64,000 bases of DNA, taken from Karalla daura. Lineage: Eukaryota > Chordata > Actinopteri > Chaetodontiformes > Leiognathidae. Below are positions 7,990 to 20,271 of the stretch, piece after piece (position 1 is the stretch's first letter; each line of letters starts with the position of its first letter). The notes below the pieces were generated by a model. The model was given only the letters and a program-made list of their open reading frames with translations. It was not told the origin of the DNA and did no database searches. The translations under genes were made by a program, and so were the position numbers. Where the stretch lies: assembly GCA_029224185.1 (NCBI GenBank), contig CM055188.1:2791001-2855000 (forward strand), given 5' to 3'.

Positions 7990-10135
7990 CGCCCCCAAGC
8001 CACTATGCGAGGCATGTAAATACAATCTTAACTCACTGAACTCAGAAACCGGAAAAAATCCCATAAGAAATGAATGGGAAAATCCACAAAATTAAAAAAA
8101 TCGCCCTCAAACAAACATTCGCTACGAAGCCATACGTTGTCGTAGAAACTTCGTTCAAACTTCAAAACGCAGGAAAACTTGTCGTCTCTGCCCGTACCCG
8201 ACAGCGTGTTGATACCTTGTGTCGTTTTTCATCCAGGCCCTCTCAAAAATATGTGGGTTTGGCGTTTTTTGAAAAGTTAGAGTGGGGAGAGACCAACTCT
8301 GAGTGCGGGATGACTGAAAAATCACCTCTCATTTTGCTCTTTTCACGCTGCTCCCAGCCAAACCGTAAGCAGTAGACAAAATCTTTTTCCCACTTTTGTA
8401 GGCAAATTTGTGCTCTCTCGGGCAATGCCGGCCATAAACCTGTGCGCTTTGTAAAATTTAAACGGCGAGTCTCAGAGTCAGGCCGGGGGGGCCTCTTCTC
8501 TCCATAAGCCCACATTCATTTTCAGACCACTGCGATCAAAGTTAAACTTTACACTTCTACTCGCGACTGTGGCCTCAGTTTTCATCGTACACACACCAAA
8601 TATCATCAGGGCGTTCCTCAGACTGTCCCCTGCGTGACGGTGTGTTCATATTGCAGATAGGTGCCAGCGTTGTCTCCCTAGAGCCAAATGTTTAGCACTT
8701 GGGCAATTTCGCTTTTTCCCATAAGAATGAATGGGAAAATCGGAACGCCTCAAACAAAAATGCGCTACATCGCCATACTTTGAGGTAGAAACTTCATTTT
8801 AATTTAAAAAATTCTAGAAACTTGTGGTCTGTCTGTGTACCGAGCTTCATGTTGATAGGTTTTATGGTTTATCAGCAGCACCTTGTCAAACACACTTTGG
8901 TCAAAATGACACAGACCAAGGGTCTGCAGACAGTCGCCATCGTCATGAAAACCGCTGCTTTATATGGGGCTCTTATGGAAAAAAACATTTAAATCGCGAC
9001 TGTCGGCAAACGATCCAGATTCTGGACAAGTTGAATAGAAGATTTGTTTGGGATGCTCTCACGCACGCGTTGGTGTATAACAATCCGAAATCAGACAAAG
9101 ATTGACGGAAAAATAACACTTTTTGGCTAAAAAGTTCTCAGAAAGAGCAAAAAATCCAGTAAGAAATGACTGGGAAAATCCAGAAAATTCAAAAAATCAC
9201 CCTCAAACAAACATTCGCTGTAAAGCCGTACGTTGACCTAGAAACTTCATTCAAACTCTTTGCCTGTACCCGAGAGCGTGTCGATACCTTGTATGGTTTC
9301 TCATCCAGGCCCATTCAAAACAAAAACATGTGGGTTTGGCATTTTTGATGCAGCTCGAGTGGGGAGAGACCAACTGTCAATTTGGGATCACTAAAGAATC
9401 AGCTCTCATTTTGCTCTTTTCACGCTGCTCCCAGCCAAACCTAGAGCCAAATGTTTAGCACTTGGGCAATTTCCCTTTTTCCCATAAGAATGAATGGGAA
9501 AATTGGAACGCCACAAACAAAAATGCGCTACCTCGCCATACTTTGAGGTAGAAACTTCATTTTAATTTCAAAAATTCAAGAAACTTGTGGTCTGTCTGTG
9601 TACTGAGTTGCATGTTGATAGGTAGTATGGTTTATCAGCAGCGCCTTCTCAAAGCTCATTTGGTGAATTCCCTGCTCAGGTGTCTCTCCTGCTGACAGTG
9701 TCCTGCTGGAGCAGGCTGACTGATGACCACTTCAGGCACACACACACTCACTCACTCCCTCATACATGATTACACACACACAAATGACACATCAAAACCT
9801 GCGGCTCGGCTCCAGCAAGTGTGCTTTCCTTCGACCCCAACAAACCACCAGTTTTTGGCGCCGCGAGGGTCCAAAAACTGCCAAACACCTTTAACTCGCC
9901 ACTGTCGCCAAATGATCCAGAATCTGGACAAGATATAATGACGTTTTGTCCGGTAGACTCTCCTGGACATGTTGGTGTATGACACTTTGACAATTGTCAA
10001 AGATTGTCCAAGTCACCTCCGCAGGGACCAAAATGTGCTCTGAAAGAGCATAAAATCCCATAAGAAATGAATGGCAAAATGAAAACCGCTGATCGCACAC
10101 ACACACACACATGATACATGAAAACGTGCGGCTCG
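7990..10135 (+). repeat. Modular unclassified interspersed repeat, left arm (direct copies inside)
   Basis: Blocks repeat within the stretch. One centred on AAATGAATGGGAAAATCC occurs near 8067 and in altered form near 9160. Another, beginning AGCCAAATGTTTAGCACTTG, occurs near 8690 and 9440, followed both times by the same roughly 150 bases. Both blocks also occur in reverse orientation at 11146-12845 and 27441-29060. The open frames inside (8070-8375, 8824-9105, 9166-9348) coincide with repeat copies and show no domain, so I do not call them genes. Confidence 0.75.
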
Positions 10136-11050
10136 GCCCCGGCCAGTGTGCTTAGCTTTTTCATGACAAAATTCCAGTTTTTGGAAGTCAGCAGTGAGCC
10201 TGAAGATGATGATGAAAATGAGTTAAGTTAGTTATTTGCCTTCAAATATTTTGCTGTAAGTCTTGCTCCATAAACAATTCACACAGCCATTTATAAAGTG
10301 AGCACACCAATGTTACAATGTCAGAGGTGAGGAACAAGCATGATGATGAAGTGGAGAGTTCCAGTACTGCCCCCACATCAGGCAGACGTCATGCAAGTGC
10401 CACAGTCACTTAAGCCACAACAACTGCTGCAGACTCTACTCACTCATCTTGGCAGGCCAAAAAGTACTGGGTACAAGTACAAACATCTCTGGCTAGGAGA
10501 TACTACTGTTTTTGAGTTCATCTATGAAAAGTTTTCTTTTGTGTTTCTGTATTGGTAAAAATGAAAAGTTGCACTTCAAGCTTTTGCACTTGGTTTCACC
10601 CTGCTTTTCTTTATTGTGTATTTAGTACTCTTACACACATACACGCACTATATCAAGGGTTAATAGTGATCCCACTGTCAACTCAGAGGAATATGGCAGT
10701 GAAATATTCACTACCAATCTATATCAGACTTCTTTAAAATCTTTCCCACATGTGTCAAATGAAGATGTAATCAATATTTCAGCATAATTCAAATTCAAAT
10801 TTTATTATCATATAATAATTTATAAAATAAATTTTGAAATCTGAATTTGAAATGATTCTGAACCCTCAGTCCACCATTCCTCCCGAGTTAAAATGAATAC
10901 ATGAAATATGTCCAGGATAAAATGACAAAGATAGCTTCTTAAAAGTGAATGATATTCAATTGAGCAAATGAGACAGTTTTTTGAACGCCTCTTTGAAATG
11001 AACGAATCACAAAGGTGTGGCTCCCACCAAAGAGCCATAAAACACTCACA
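10136..11050 (+). repeat. Repeat unit whose inverted mate lies at 26.6-27.4 kb
   Basis: The stretch contains a frame beginning MMMKWRVPVLPPHQADV at 10340. The same words appear on the minus strand from 27309. The similarity continues past the frame into AT-rich flank as far as the TG/CA microsatellite on the inner side of both copies. It is therefore a duplicated DNA segment in inverted orientation. The frame is short and shows no known domain. Confidence 0.75.
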
Positions 11051-11053
11051 GAC

Positions 11054-11145
11054 ACACCCACACACACACACCCAACTCTAACACTCACAGACACACTCAC
11101 AGACACACCCACACACATACACACACACACACTCAGCATGCAATT
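11054..11145. repeat. CA-rich microsatellite
   Basis: Interrupted (CA)n with ACTCACAGACACACCC variants. It sits at the inner end of the repeat unit at 10.1-11.05 kb, mirrored by the TG array at 26.48-26.61 kb. Confidence 0.9.
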
Positions 11146-12845
11146 GTTATTATTTACGGTTTGGCCGGGAGCAGCGTGAAAAGAGCAAAATGAGAGCTGA
11201 TTTTTCAGCGATCCCGCACTCTGACAGTTGGTCTCTCTCCGGTCTAACTTTTCAAAAAGCGCCAAACCCACGTGTTTTTGAGAGGGCCTGGATGAAAAAC
11301 GACACAAGGTATGAACACACTGTCGGGTACGGGCAGAGACAACAAGTTTTCCTGCGTTTTGAAGTTTGAACGAAGTTTCTACAACAATCTATGGCTTTGC
11401 AGCGAATGTTTGTTTGAGGGCGATTTTTTGAATTTTGTGGATTTTCCCATTCATTTCTTATGGGATTTTTTGCTCTTTCTGAGCACCTTTTGGTCCCGCA
11501 GTTATTTTATATTTATATAAAATATATAAATTTTATATAAATATAAAATATACTCCCCCCCCAAAGCCGAAGGAGTATTGCTGTTTTCGGCCATAATTTA
11601 ACATGCATGTATGAGAGAGACTGAGTGTGTGTGTGTGTGTGTGTGTGCCTGAAGTGTTTGTGTGTCTGTATGAGGTCATCAGTCAGCCTGCTCCAGCAGG
11701 ACACTGTCAGCAGGGGAGAGAGTAGCAGGGAATTCACCAAATGAGCTTTGAGAAGGTGCTGGTGAAAAACGATACAAGCTATCGACATGAAACTTGGTAC
11801 ACAGACAGACCACAAGTTTCTAGAACTTTTGAAATTAAAATGAAGTTTCTACCTCAAAGTATGGCGACGTAGCACATTTTTGTTTGAGGCGTTCTGATTT
11901 TCCCATTCATTCTTATGGGAAAAAGCGAAATTGCCCAAGTGCTCTAGGGAGACAACGCTTGCACCTATCTGCAATATGAACACACCTTCACGCAGGGGAC
12001 AGTCTGAGAAACACCCTGATGTGATTTGGTGTGTGTACGATGAAAACTGAGGCCACAGTCGTGAGTAGAAGTGCAAAGTTTAACTTTGATCGCAGTGGTC
12101 GGAAAATGAATGGGGGCTTATGGAGAAAAGAGGCTGCGCTGGGCTGGCTCGCCGTTTAAATTTTACAAAGCGCACAGGTTTATGGCCGGTATCGCACGAG
12201 AGAGCACAAATTTGCCTGCAAAACTGGAAAAAAGAATTTGTCTACTGCCTACGATTTGGCCGGGAGCAGCGTGAAAAGAGCAAAATGAGAGCTGATTTTT
12301 CAGCGATCCCGCACTCTGACAGTTGGTCTCTCTCCGGTCTAGCTTTTCAAAAAACGCCAGACCCACGTGTTTTTGAGAGGGCCTGGATGAAAAACGACAC
12401 AAGGTATGAACACACTGTCGGGTACAGGCAGAGACGACAAGTTTTCCTGCGTTTTGAAGTTTGAACGAAGTTTCTACAACAATCTATGGCTTTTTGGCCC
12501 CTGCAGGGCCAAAAAGTGTTATTTTTTCGTCAGTCTTTGTCAATTCTTAGGCTGCTATATTCCAGCACGTGCGGGAGAGTCTCCTGAACAAATCTTCTAT
12601 TTAACTTGTCCAGAATCTGGATCGTTTGGCGACAGCGGGCAATTAGCTATCTTTTTGGCAGTTTTTGGCCCCTGGCGGGCCGACGAAAAGCACACTTGCC
12701 GGGGCCGAGCCACACGTTTTGATGTATCATTTGTGTGTCTCAAATGAGGGGTTCTTGAGATACGCTCGACCAAAATTTCGCTATCATAAGAAGAAGAATA
12801 AACACGGTGTAGAATAATAGTGCTCCCTTTCGGAGCACTAATTAG
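11146..12845 (-). repeat. Reverse-oriented copy of the modular repeat (middle copy)
   Basis: It holds the blocks of the 8.0-10.1 kb arm in reverse order and strand. A block with TTTGGCCGGGAGCAGCGTG occurs twice (near 11160 and 12257), so this copy also contains an internal direct duplication. The stretch ends near 12820-12840 in a small hairpin, GTGCTCC-CTTTC-GGAGCAC. A short TATATAAATATA stretch interrupts it near 11505-11550. Confidence 0.7.
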
Positions 12846-13955
12846 AGAAGAGGATGGTTAAGTATATTGTCTTAATAGTATTGTAGTTGTATAGTATAGG
12901 TGTTGGTGATTCTTAACAAATTTCAAATAAAGCACACCAGACACAAAACTTATGCTTCTTACTAAAGTATTTATTTTTCGAACAATTAAATTTCACCAGC
13001 AACATATATGCAACATATGAAACAAACACAGCAGAGCCCAACAAAACCGAACAATTCCCCATGAGCATGTCGAGGCGACGGGGGCGAGGAAAAAACTCAC
13101 TGCAACCGTGAGAAAACCTCGGGCAGAACCAGGCTCAGAGGGGGTGGTCATCTGCCAACTACCGGTTGGGGTGCAGACTGATTTGAACAAAAGGCAAGCT
13201 TGGCAGCAGGACAATGCAATCTTCCAGGGTGTCTGAAAATACACAAGAAAGACATCCGTGAGACACAAGAATCAACCGAGTGAGACTCAGAAACGATGCA
13301 TACTCATTAAAAAAAGGTAAATGTCTTACTTCTGCAGGCTTGCTGTAATTGTTCCATGGAGGTCTTCTTCCAGAGTTTCTTCCATCTGTCCACCTTTTGA
13401 AAAATATTGGAGAAATTATTCAGCTACCAGTTTGTGTCATATAATCATAAAAACACAGAGACAATAACAATGCAGTACTAAGTGTTTCATACCGTTTGAC
13501 TTGTGTGCTGCTAGCTGGTGCTGCGGTCCTGTGGAGGTCATCTTCTCAACACAACCACATCTTGCTTCAGCCTTTGATCATACTCAGAAAAACACTACAG
13601 TCTTTAAAACATGTTAGAAAGTGTCATTCCCCTGTTAGGTTTCTCCATTTCCTGTGGCCTCCTCTGGAGATCTGTTGTGGTCATCCTCTGGTCTGGACTT
13701 TTTTCTCTCTTAAACACATTGTCATTGTAATAATTTAATTATTGATGATGATGCAGTCAATTCAAATGAAATGATGAAATAATACTCCTTTTTTTCTGTC
13801 GTTTCTTCTTCATGGATCCAGTCATATCCTGGCATCTGCGGCATTGACAGCTTTGGCAGGAGTGCCAATCGCCAAAACCTTGGTAGTCACAAAACAAAAC
13901 ATTACTGCGACAGACAACATTACACTGGGCATTATTACAATGGTTTGGTGTTGTG
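12846..13955. other. Low-information stretch before the minisatellite
   Basis: No gene is recognised. Around 13070-13170 the sequence (AACCAGGCTCAGAGGGGG type words) resembles parts of the GC-rich array further right, suggesting an outlying decayed piece of the same repeat. Confidence 0.4.
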
Positions 13956-13959
13956 ATGG

Positions 13960-15215
13960 TTTAGACAGCTGACCATGCAAAGGTTACTGAGCAGGACCAG
14001 GCTAAGAGATGGAGCAGGACCAGGCTGGAGAGGCAGCAGTGGCTCCCCTGGAGGCTGAAGGAGCGGCAGCTGGGGATACTGGGGAAGCGACTCCAGTCGC
14101 TCGGGAGGCTGCCAGTTGGGGTGCATCGCCGTGGTTGTCTAAAAATAAAGCACAACACAAAGAAGCGGCTCCGGCCGCTCGGGACACCAGCAGAAACAGC
14201 AAATCCTTGGGCAACTCCGGGCTCAGAGGGGCTGTTGTCCTGGCTGTCTAAAATGAACCACTCACACGCACAAAGAGAACACAGAGAAGCAGCAGGCAAA
14301 GGGGACTCAGCAGGACCAGTGAAAAAGGACTGGACAACACCAGGGAAAGGAGAATGCGCAGAACCAGGCAAAGGCGAGCATGACCGGACACTGACACTGG
14401 ATGAAACGAAGGAAACAGCTCTGGCTTTAAAGACACTAAGGAGGGAGTCTGGCCGCTGAGGACACTGGAGAAGTCCAGCCACTCATAGTACAAGGGAAAT
14501 GGCTCCAGCCACTCAGGACACTAACGAAGCAGCTACGGCTGCTCAAGACAAAGCAGACGCTCTGGACACTGAGTACATTGGAGAAAGGGATCCAGCTACT
14601 CGCAGTACTGGTGAATTGGCTCCAGTATCTCAGGACACCAAGGAAGCAGCTTCGGCTGCTCAAGACAGAGGTCACTGAGGGCGTTGGAGAAGTGGCTCCA
14701 GCGTCTTGTGCAACTTTTGAAATGGCTCCACTACTTCTGCTGCTTAAGACACTAAGGTTTTTCCAGCGCATCAGAACACTGATGAAGCATCCCCCGCCAA
14801 TTAGGCCACTAGTGACGTGATCAGCGTCTTTCTGGACACTCAGGAGGCAGCTCCGGCCGCTCGGACACCAAGGAAGGAGCGGCGCCGGAGGCCACTCTGG
14901 ACCCTAACGAATGAGCGGCGTAGAAGGCCGCTCTGGACACTAACGAATGAGCGGCGTAGAAGGCCGCTCTGGACACTAACGAATGAGCAGCGTAGAAGGC
15001 CGCTCTGGAAACTAACGAATGAGCGGCTAAGAAAGCCACTCTGGACCCTAACTAATGAGCGGCGTAGAAGGCCGCTCTGGACCCTAACAAATGAGCGCCG
15101 TAGAAGGCTGCTCTGGACCCTAACAAAAGAGTGGCATAGGAGGCCGCTCTGGACACAAACGAAGCGGCTCCGGCCGCTCGGACACCAAGGAAGGAGTGGA
15201 GTCGGAGGCCGCCCT
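13960..15215. repeat. GC-rich minisatellite with a 36-bp core array
   Basis: From 13960 the words GCTCCGGCCGCTCGGGACAC and close variants recur at irregular spacing. Between about 14893 and 15160 there is a regular array of about eight 36-bp units, roughly GGACACTAACGAATGAGCGG then CGTAGAAGGCCGCTCT. The array is bracketed by two copies of a segment with GGCCGCTCGGACACCAAGGA (near 14855 and 15172). Because 36 is a multiple of three, the plus strand has an open frame (14817-15392) of 12-residue repeats reading TLTNERRRRPLW. I regard this as a by-product of the repeat. Confidence 0.85.
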
Positions 15216-15237
15216 ATCGCCCTAATAAAAGAGGCTA

Positions 15238-15588
15238 TTACACAGTCAAGGTACAATAGACTGGACTGTGATAACTATAATATGTTTGGAGAACACCTGA
15301 CTGAAGACATTTCTCAGGATGTGAAATGTAACCATGATCAATCAAGGCCATGTCCACGCAGGTGTTGTACAAAACCTGCCTGCTGCGTGTGAACATGTCG
15401 TATCCCTCCAGCTGGAAAAGCGGCGACACGGTGGACCCCGACAGATCCGTGAGGCACAACATGTCAGCGAGTTGGAGCTCATGATGATTTGAGGTACACC
15501 ATGTGACATGGAAGCCCCTGAGTGTAGTGATGGACGATCGTCAAAGTCTTTACACTTTGGTCCATCGATTTAAAAAAGTCAACAGGGG
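15238..15588 (-). pseudogene. Helentron C-terminal endonuclease-like remnant
   Basis: After the helicase end the minus strand reads VKTLTIVHHYTQG, then LADMLCLTDLSGS and LEGYDMFTRSRQVLYNTC, finishing at a stop at 15238. This is the pattern I associate with the N-terminal part of the apurinic-type endonuclease domain that Helentrons carry downstream of the helicase (VVHHNxQG, ADxxCLTETxL, LEGxxxFxxxR). The acidic residue expected after CLT is aspartate here (CLTD). The rest of the endonuclease is missing and the minisatellite follows. The match is by memory and the domain is short, so I hold it moderately. Confidence 0.5.
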
Positions 15589-17102
15589 TCAGACACTCTG
15601 GAATGACGACTGAGGCATATTTTCCAGAGCCGATTTGATTTTGGGGTCGGCGTATATCTTCTCCTCCTTAAGGTCTACGATACTGAGACCCCGGAGGGAA
15701 GTTGTGCGGCTGAGGGCGACATAAGCCATGCCTGCCTCAAAAACCCGTTTGAGACACACAACCGCCGACTCCATGGTCATGCCTTCCACTTTGTGGGCCG
15801 TGCAGGCAAAAGCTAACTTCAAGGGAAACTGACATCGAATGACTTTTCCTCTGATCTCTCAATGTAGACCAGGTCATCCGCGGGGCCCAGGATCTTTTTC
15901 CAGTGTCTCTGACCTGCTGTGGGATTATCCAGCCGCAGGCCAATCCGTCCAGGACGATGTGCGAGATTGTTCCAAAGATGCTGTTGACAATCCCATCCTG
16001 CACATCGAGATTCCTGATCACCATGATGTGTATGCCCGGAGAAGCCATTATGGTGTCAGGCAAGTCTCTTTTCAGCCCGACTCCATTCTGGGGTCCTTAC
16101 TATAGTCCTGTGCCGCCATAGGAACGTCCTTGTGGAGAGCAGCCACGATATCGGCATTGTGACGGTCGACTTCCTTGTTTGTTGCGTAGATGTGAAGCCT
16201 ATTTGCGCAACAAGCCTTGGCGTTGGTCACAGCCCGCGTGAGCAGCTCCCTGTCTCAGACGCTAAGAGGATCTTCCTTTTGCTTGATCCGAAGTCGGTTC
16301 AATAGTTCAGCAAAAGCAAGATCATCTTTCTGCCGCATGATCTCTGTAAGGTTGATCACGGTGAATCAGTCTTTCCAGAGATCAAACTCGTTCTCCTCAT
16401 ACACGCACAGCGGCTTGGGCTTGCCGAGCGGTGGCAGTTGGTAAAAGTCACCAACCGCGAGGACAGACATACCTCCGAATTGCTTCATGTTGCCTTTGAT
16501 CTACTGGAACCGCCAGTGGATGTAGGCAAACAGCTCCTTGGAAACCATGGATATCTCTTCGATGATGAGAATTTCGGCACTCGACAGTGCTGCCCTCAAT
16601 TCATCAAGTGCATTTCCGAGGCCCTAATATGGCTAATACGGTTTCAGGGACCTCGGGAGTTTAAGTGCAACGTTTTGCCCGAAATGTTAAAGGCTGCCGT
16701 GCCAGTGAACGCAGTCAGCAGCACCGTGGGCTGGGACATGTCTCCCTGGTCTCGGAATCTGGGGAGCTGGCGCAGAATCCGCGTTGCCTCCTGATAAATG
16801 CACTTGATGACGTGGGATTTGCCACATCCAGCTCCTCCCGTCATAAAGTAATAGAACGGGTCTGGATCGTGGCCCCACACGCGCTTATGACACCACTCAC
16901 GGACAGCGTAGAATGTCGATGCTTGGGTGTGGTTCAGACTATGGCACATTTTCCTCAGAAAGTCTAAACTCAACGGTGGCGCATCTATCATCGGCACGGA
17001 GCGCTTCCCATCCACGCCGACTCGATAGTCGGGGATGTCGTCGCACTCGTCATGCTCGACCTCTACGGGCTCACGCTCAGTGAGACACTCCTCGCGGCCC
17101 AC
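15589..17102 (-). pseudogene. Helentron PIF1-type helicase domain, multiply broken
   Basis: From 17102 the minus strand shows Walker A GGAGCGKS (about 16835), motif Ia-type LTAFTGTAA, a broken region near 16640, Walker B ILIIEEISM (about 16570), GDFYQLPP (about 16450), LTEIMRQ (about 16340), and a final frame (15822-15589) with FACTAHKVEGMTM and AYVALSRTTSLRG, the motifs V and VI. These are the SF1B PIF1 landmarks in the right order. A frameshift near 16640 and stops near 16500, 16365, 16255 and 16080 inactivate it. The domain unwinds the displaced strand during rolling-circle transposition. The motif set is complete, so damage came after insertion. Confidence 0.8.
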
Positions 17103-17423
17103 TTCTACCTCGGGCGCAAAAGTATTCGAAGCATTGAGAGCTGGACCGTACAGCTGATACTGCTCGAGCGCGGTGTCGATTTTCCTACCTCCTCCTTCGT
17201 ATCGCTATCTGTTAACATCAACGATACGTCGGACATCCCCAAACCTTATGGTTCCACAGTTGTAGAACTCCTCATAAGTGGGGTACTGCGCATTTCTCAG
17301 CTCTTCATCAAGCCTGTGTGGGAGATAAAGCTTTAAGAGCCTTCGGAAATGCTTCTCTGAGGTTTTCTTTTCAGAGAAGCGAGCAAACCTGATGATTGCA
17401 GGTTTCTCCGTCCTCTTCTGAAC

Positions 17424-18755
17424 CTACCCCATGTCATTTTGGATGCAAATGGCACTTTTACTCTCCGTCAGCTCGCCGTACACTACCCTGTAGTCTGAGG
17501 CAAACTTGGCCAGGCACATGTTCTCAAACTGTGACGTGGCAGGTCTGGCCACGTACTTGTCTGGCACTCCTGACATCCACACATCCTTGGAATCAGGCTG
17601 CATGTCTTTCAGCCTGCCGACGGGGTGACTCTCCGTCCTCGTCGGCGGGAGGATCACAACCGCGCGCGCACACTTCTTCAGGCGCAAGCTGCAGGTGCGA
17701 GCCACAGCTTCCTGTGCGCTCACTTCCCTGTGTTTTGCGTACGCCTGCATGATGTGCTTCATCTCGTCCCGCTGGCTAACGTCGGACTTTTTGACGGTTT
17801 TGATGACTGAGTCTAGGAATTCGGTCATCTCGTGCTCAGGCTTGGTCACATAGGACATGATGTACATTATACAAGCATACTCGTCAATAATGCACTGGAT
17901 GTCCATGTTGCTGTTCCAAGCTCGCAGCAGTGCCGGGTTGTAATTGTTGATCCAACACTCGTTTGGATCACACTTCAGCATTACGACGCTGTTGCTCGCC
18001 AGACAGTCGACATGGTCCAAGAACTCATCCTTGGTCATGTTGACTTCGCTAAGAATGTCTGACAAGCCACTATAGGAGGCATCTGGCTGCATGAGCAAGT
18101 CCCGGATTGGCCGAAGCTTGGCTTTGGCCTCCTTCTGGATCTTATTAAGCTGCCGCCTCTGCTCGTCTAACCGTGCAGTGGGGTCTTCCATATCAACATC
18201 CATCGTGGGTGGCCTGGTGATTATGGTTTCGTCCATGGGCAGCATAGGGAAGCCAAATTGGCAGGCAATGTTACCCTTTTTGTAGGACCTCGAATGGTTC
18301 CTGCTGTGCGTCTGAACCTCAGACACAATTCTGTGGAGCTCTGGGTCCCTATTGTCAGGCATCCTGCAAGAAATGTAGGAGTTGATGAATTCCGCAATGT
18401 CGGTGTCTGAATCATCTCCCAAGACGGGTGCGTCTTTGACCCAGACCAGTATGTGAATGTGTGGACTTCCCCTGGCTTGAAACTCCACACTGTAAAAATA
18501 ATCCACTACTTCAGCGACGGGCTTCGCTGGAGAGAGGATGAGGCTGGTCATCATAGCGTTGACTCGCTTCTTGAACATGCGCATCACTGTCACAGGGTTG
18601 CTGCACAGTATGTCGCATTTGGCGTTCCAGTCGAGCTCTGAAAAGTCTCCCAGTTCACCCTGCTGAGCTTTAATGACCTTTACGATTTCAGGCCACCTCA
18701 TCTCAGCAGCGGAGAACGTGAGAAAAAAGGTCGGTTTCCCAATCTGCCTAACCAT
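17424..18755 (-). pseudogene. Helentron Rep (HUH endonuclease) domain
   Basis: A 443-codon frame from the Helitron-like Rep region. It begins with GKPTFFLTFSAAEMRWPE, typical of the Helitron_like_N domain. The metal-binding HUH motif is GSPHIHILVWV near residue 95 (His-Ile-His). The nicking tyrosine region reads YIMSYVTKPE near residue 300. Rep nicks and joins single strands during rolling-circle transposition. An in-frame TAG at about 17421 ends the frame. Reading through it, the same frame continues over the linker (RFARFSEKKTSEKHFRRLLK) into the helicase start at 17102, so only that one stop separates the two. The N-terminal side is joined to the DUF6570-like part by a frameshift. Confidence 0.8.
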
Positions 18756-20258
18756 GGCGTGGAGATCCTTCAGCGTTTTGTTCCAGGAAGCCTCTCAGCG
18801 GTTGCATGAATCGTGTCGCATCCTTGTCCTGAATAAGCCTATTGAGCTCCTCTTTCTCCTGCAGCATGTCATTTTTGATTTTCCGCCTTTCCTTGGTCTT
18901 TGACTTTCCTTTCCGCATTTGAATCGACATGCTATTCGTGGCTATGTTTGTCTCCGTGATGAATTGTGCAAAGAAGAGGTACGTCTGGTCACTAGCGAAG
19001 CACGTATTGGCAGCGAATAGCAAAGCGTTAAAGTATTTGCTAGGAGAAAGTTTGATTCCTCGAGCCTCATCCAACGTATTCTGTCCCATTGGAAACTGCG
19101 CAGGAAAGGCCATAGCCTCTAACTTGGGTACGGAGAAGCTCACAGGTCTGTTGCCTTGAGTGGGTGCCACACTGAAGATTCCATCGCCATAAGACAGGAT
19201 CTCCTGTGCAATGTCAGGCGGCTGCATGCACGTATCAAGACGGAGTCCGGGTCGCAGGTCCTCCTCTTCTTGGTCTTCTGGATCTTCTGGCTCATTCTGA
19301 CTGTCGAAGATCTCCTCCAGGTCAACGTCCATCTCTGCGTCGTCTTCGGGGATGCCGCGTTGGTCCGGGGGTGCAGCGGCTTCCGCGTCGCGCTGCTCTT
19401 CGTCTTCAGACTCCTCATCCTGGACAACGTCAAACGTGGCACTCTCATCGATGGACACGTCCTTATATTCTGAATGAAGCTTTTTAAGTTTAGCCACAGC
19501 AGCAAGCACATGCTTCATGTCCACTGTGTAGAAGTGCTGGTGGCCTTTGAAAGAGACACGTCTTTTAAGCTTCACTTGCAGCAGCTTTGCTTCGGCGCTG
19601 GGTCTGGGGAGACTGTTCACGACCGTTTCCATCTCCGATGGAACGCACACAACAGCTCCATGTACAGCCCTCTGCTGACCTTTTGGCAGAGAAAGTATTT
19701 TGGCGAAAGGCAAGATTTTCGCGATGAGCTGCCTTTCGAGGACATTAAGCACGGCCAGCTCTGGGGGAATGGATGCCAACTGTAGATTGTTTGCTACAGC
19801 AATGGGTGGCATTCTTCCTCTACACAGGTGATTGTCACAAGTGTGGCAGATCCATTCCTGTTTGTTGCTGCAGAAATGGACGTAGTTCCTCCCAAGCAAA
19901 GAGCTTCCATTTTGAAGTTTTTGCTATATCTTCCCCTCTTACGCAGCCTGACCTGATTGGGAAATAAAGCTCAGTTACAGGCTGCGCAGATGTAAGTGGG
20001 TCCATGATGAATGGTGCCACGGAAGGACGCAATGGCTGCTTCCATTGTAGAGTACTTCCTCTTAATCCGCTGAACTCTATCCAATTTATACTTAATTCGA
20101 AAAATAGCATTTGAGGCTAGTTTGGCGGTCCTATGCTCGCTAATGTTACAAATGAAACGGCGTCTTAAGTCCGGGTCATTGTGATATTTTGTTCTTTTTT
20201 GTTCCTTTTTCTTTTCTCTGTAACTGTGGTTGCCTTTGTATCTATTTAACACATACAT
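18748..20258 (-). pseudogene. Helentron DUF6570-like region preceding Rep
   Basis: Two frames form one protein part. The first (20258-19971) carries KKY/RTKYHNDPDLRRRF-type repeats and ends in YICAACN, half of a zinc-binding pattern. The second (19899-18748, 383 codons) continues with WICHTCDNHLCRGRMPPIAV, then LNVLERQLIAKILPFAKI and LPKGQQRAVHGAVVCVPSE. These match the DUF6570-type region found before the Rep domain in animal Helitrons. An acidic stretch follows (EDEEQRDAEAAAPPDQRG to EEED), then SKYFNALLFAANTCFASD. A stop near 19920 and a frameshift near 18760 break the frame. Function is unknown; zinc and DNA contact are inferred. Confidence 0.7.
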
Positions 20259-20271
20259 TTTCTTACTTTGT

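Noticed and set aside
8070..9348. Open frames such as 8070-8375 and 9166-9348 with similar starts
   Set aside because: Similarity between them follows from DNA-level repeat copies; frames are short, differ in length and show no domain.
14817..15392. Arginine-rich 12-residue repeat protein as a true gene
   Set aside because: The 36-bp period keeps any frame open; no supporting start context or homology. Kept only as a finding to test.
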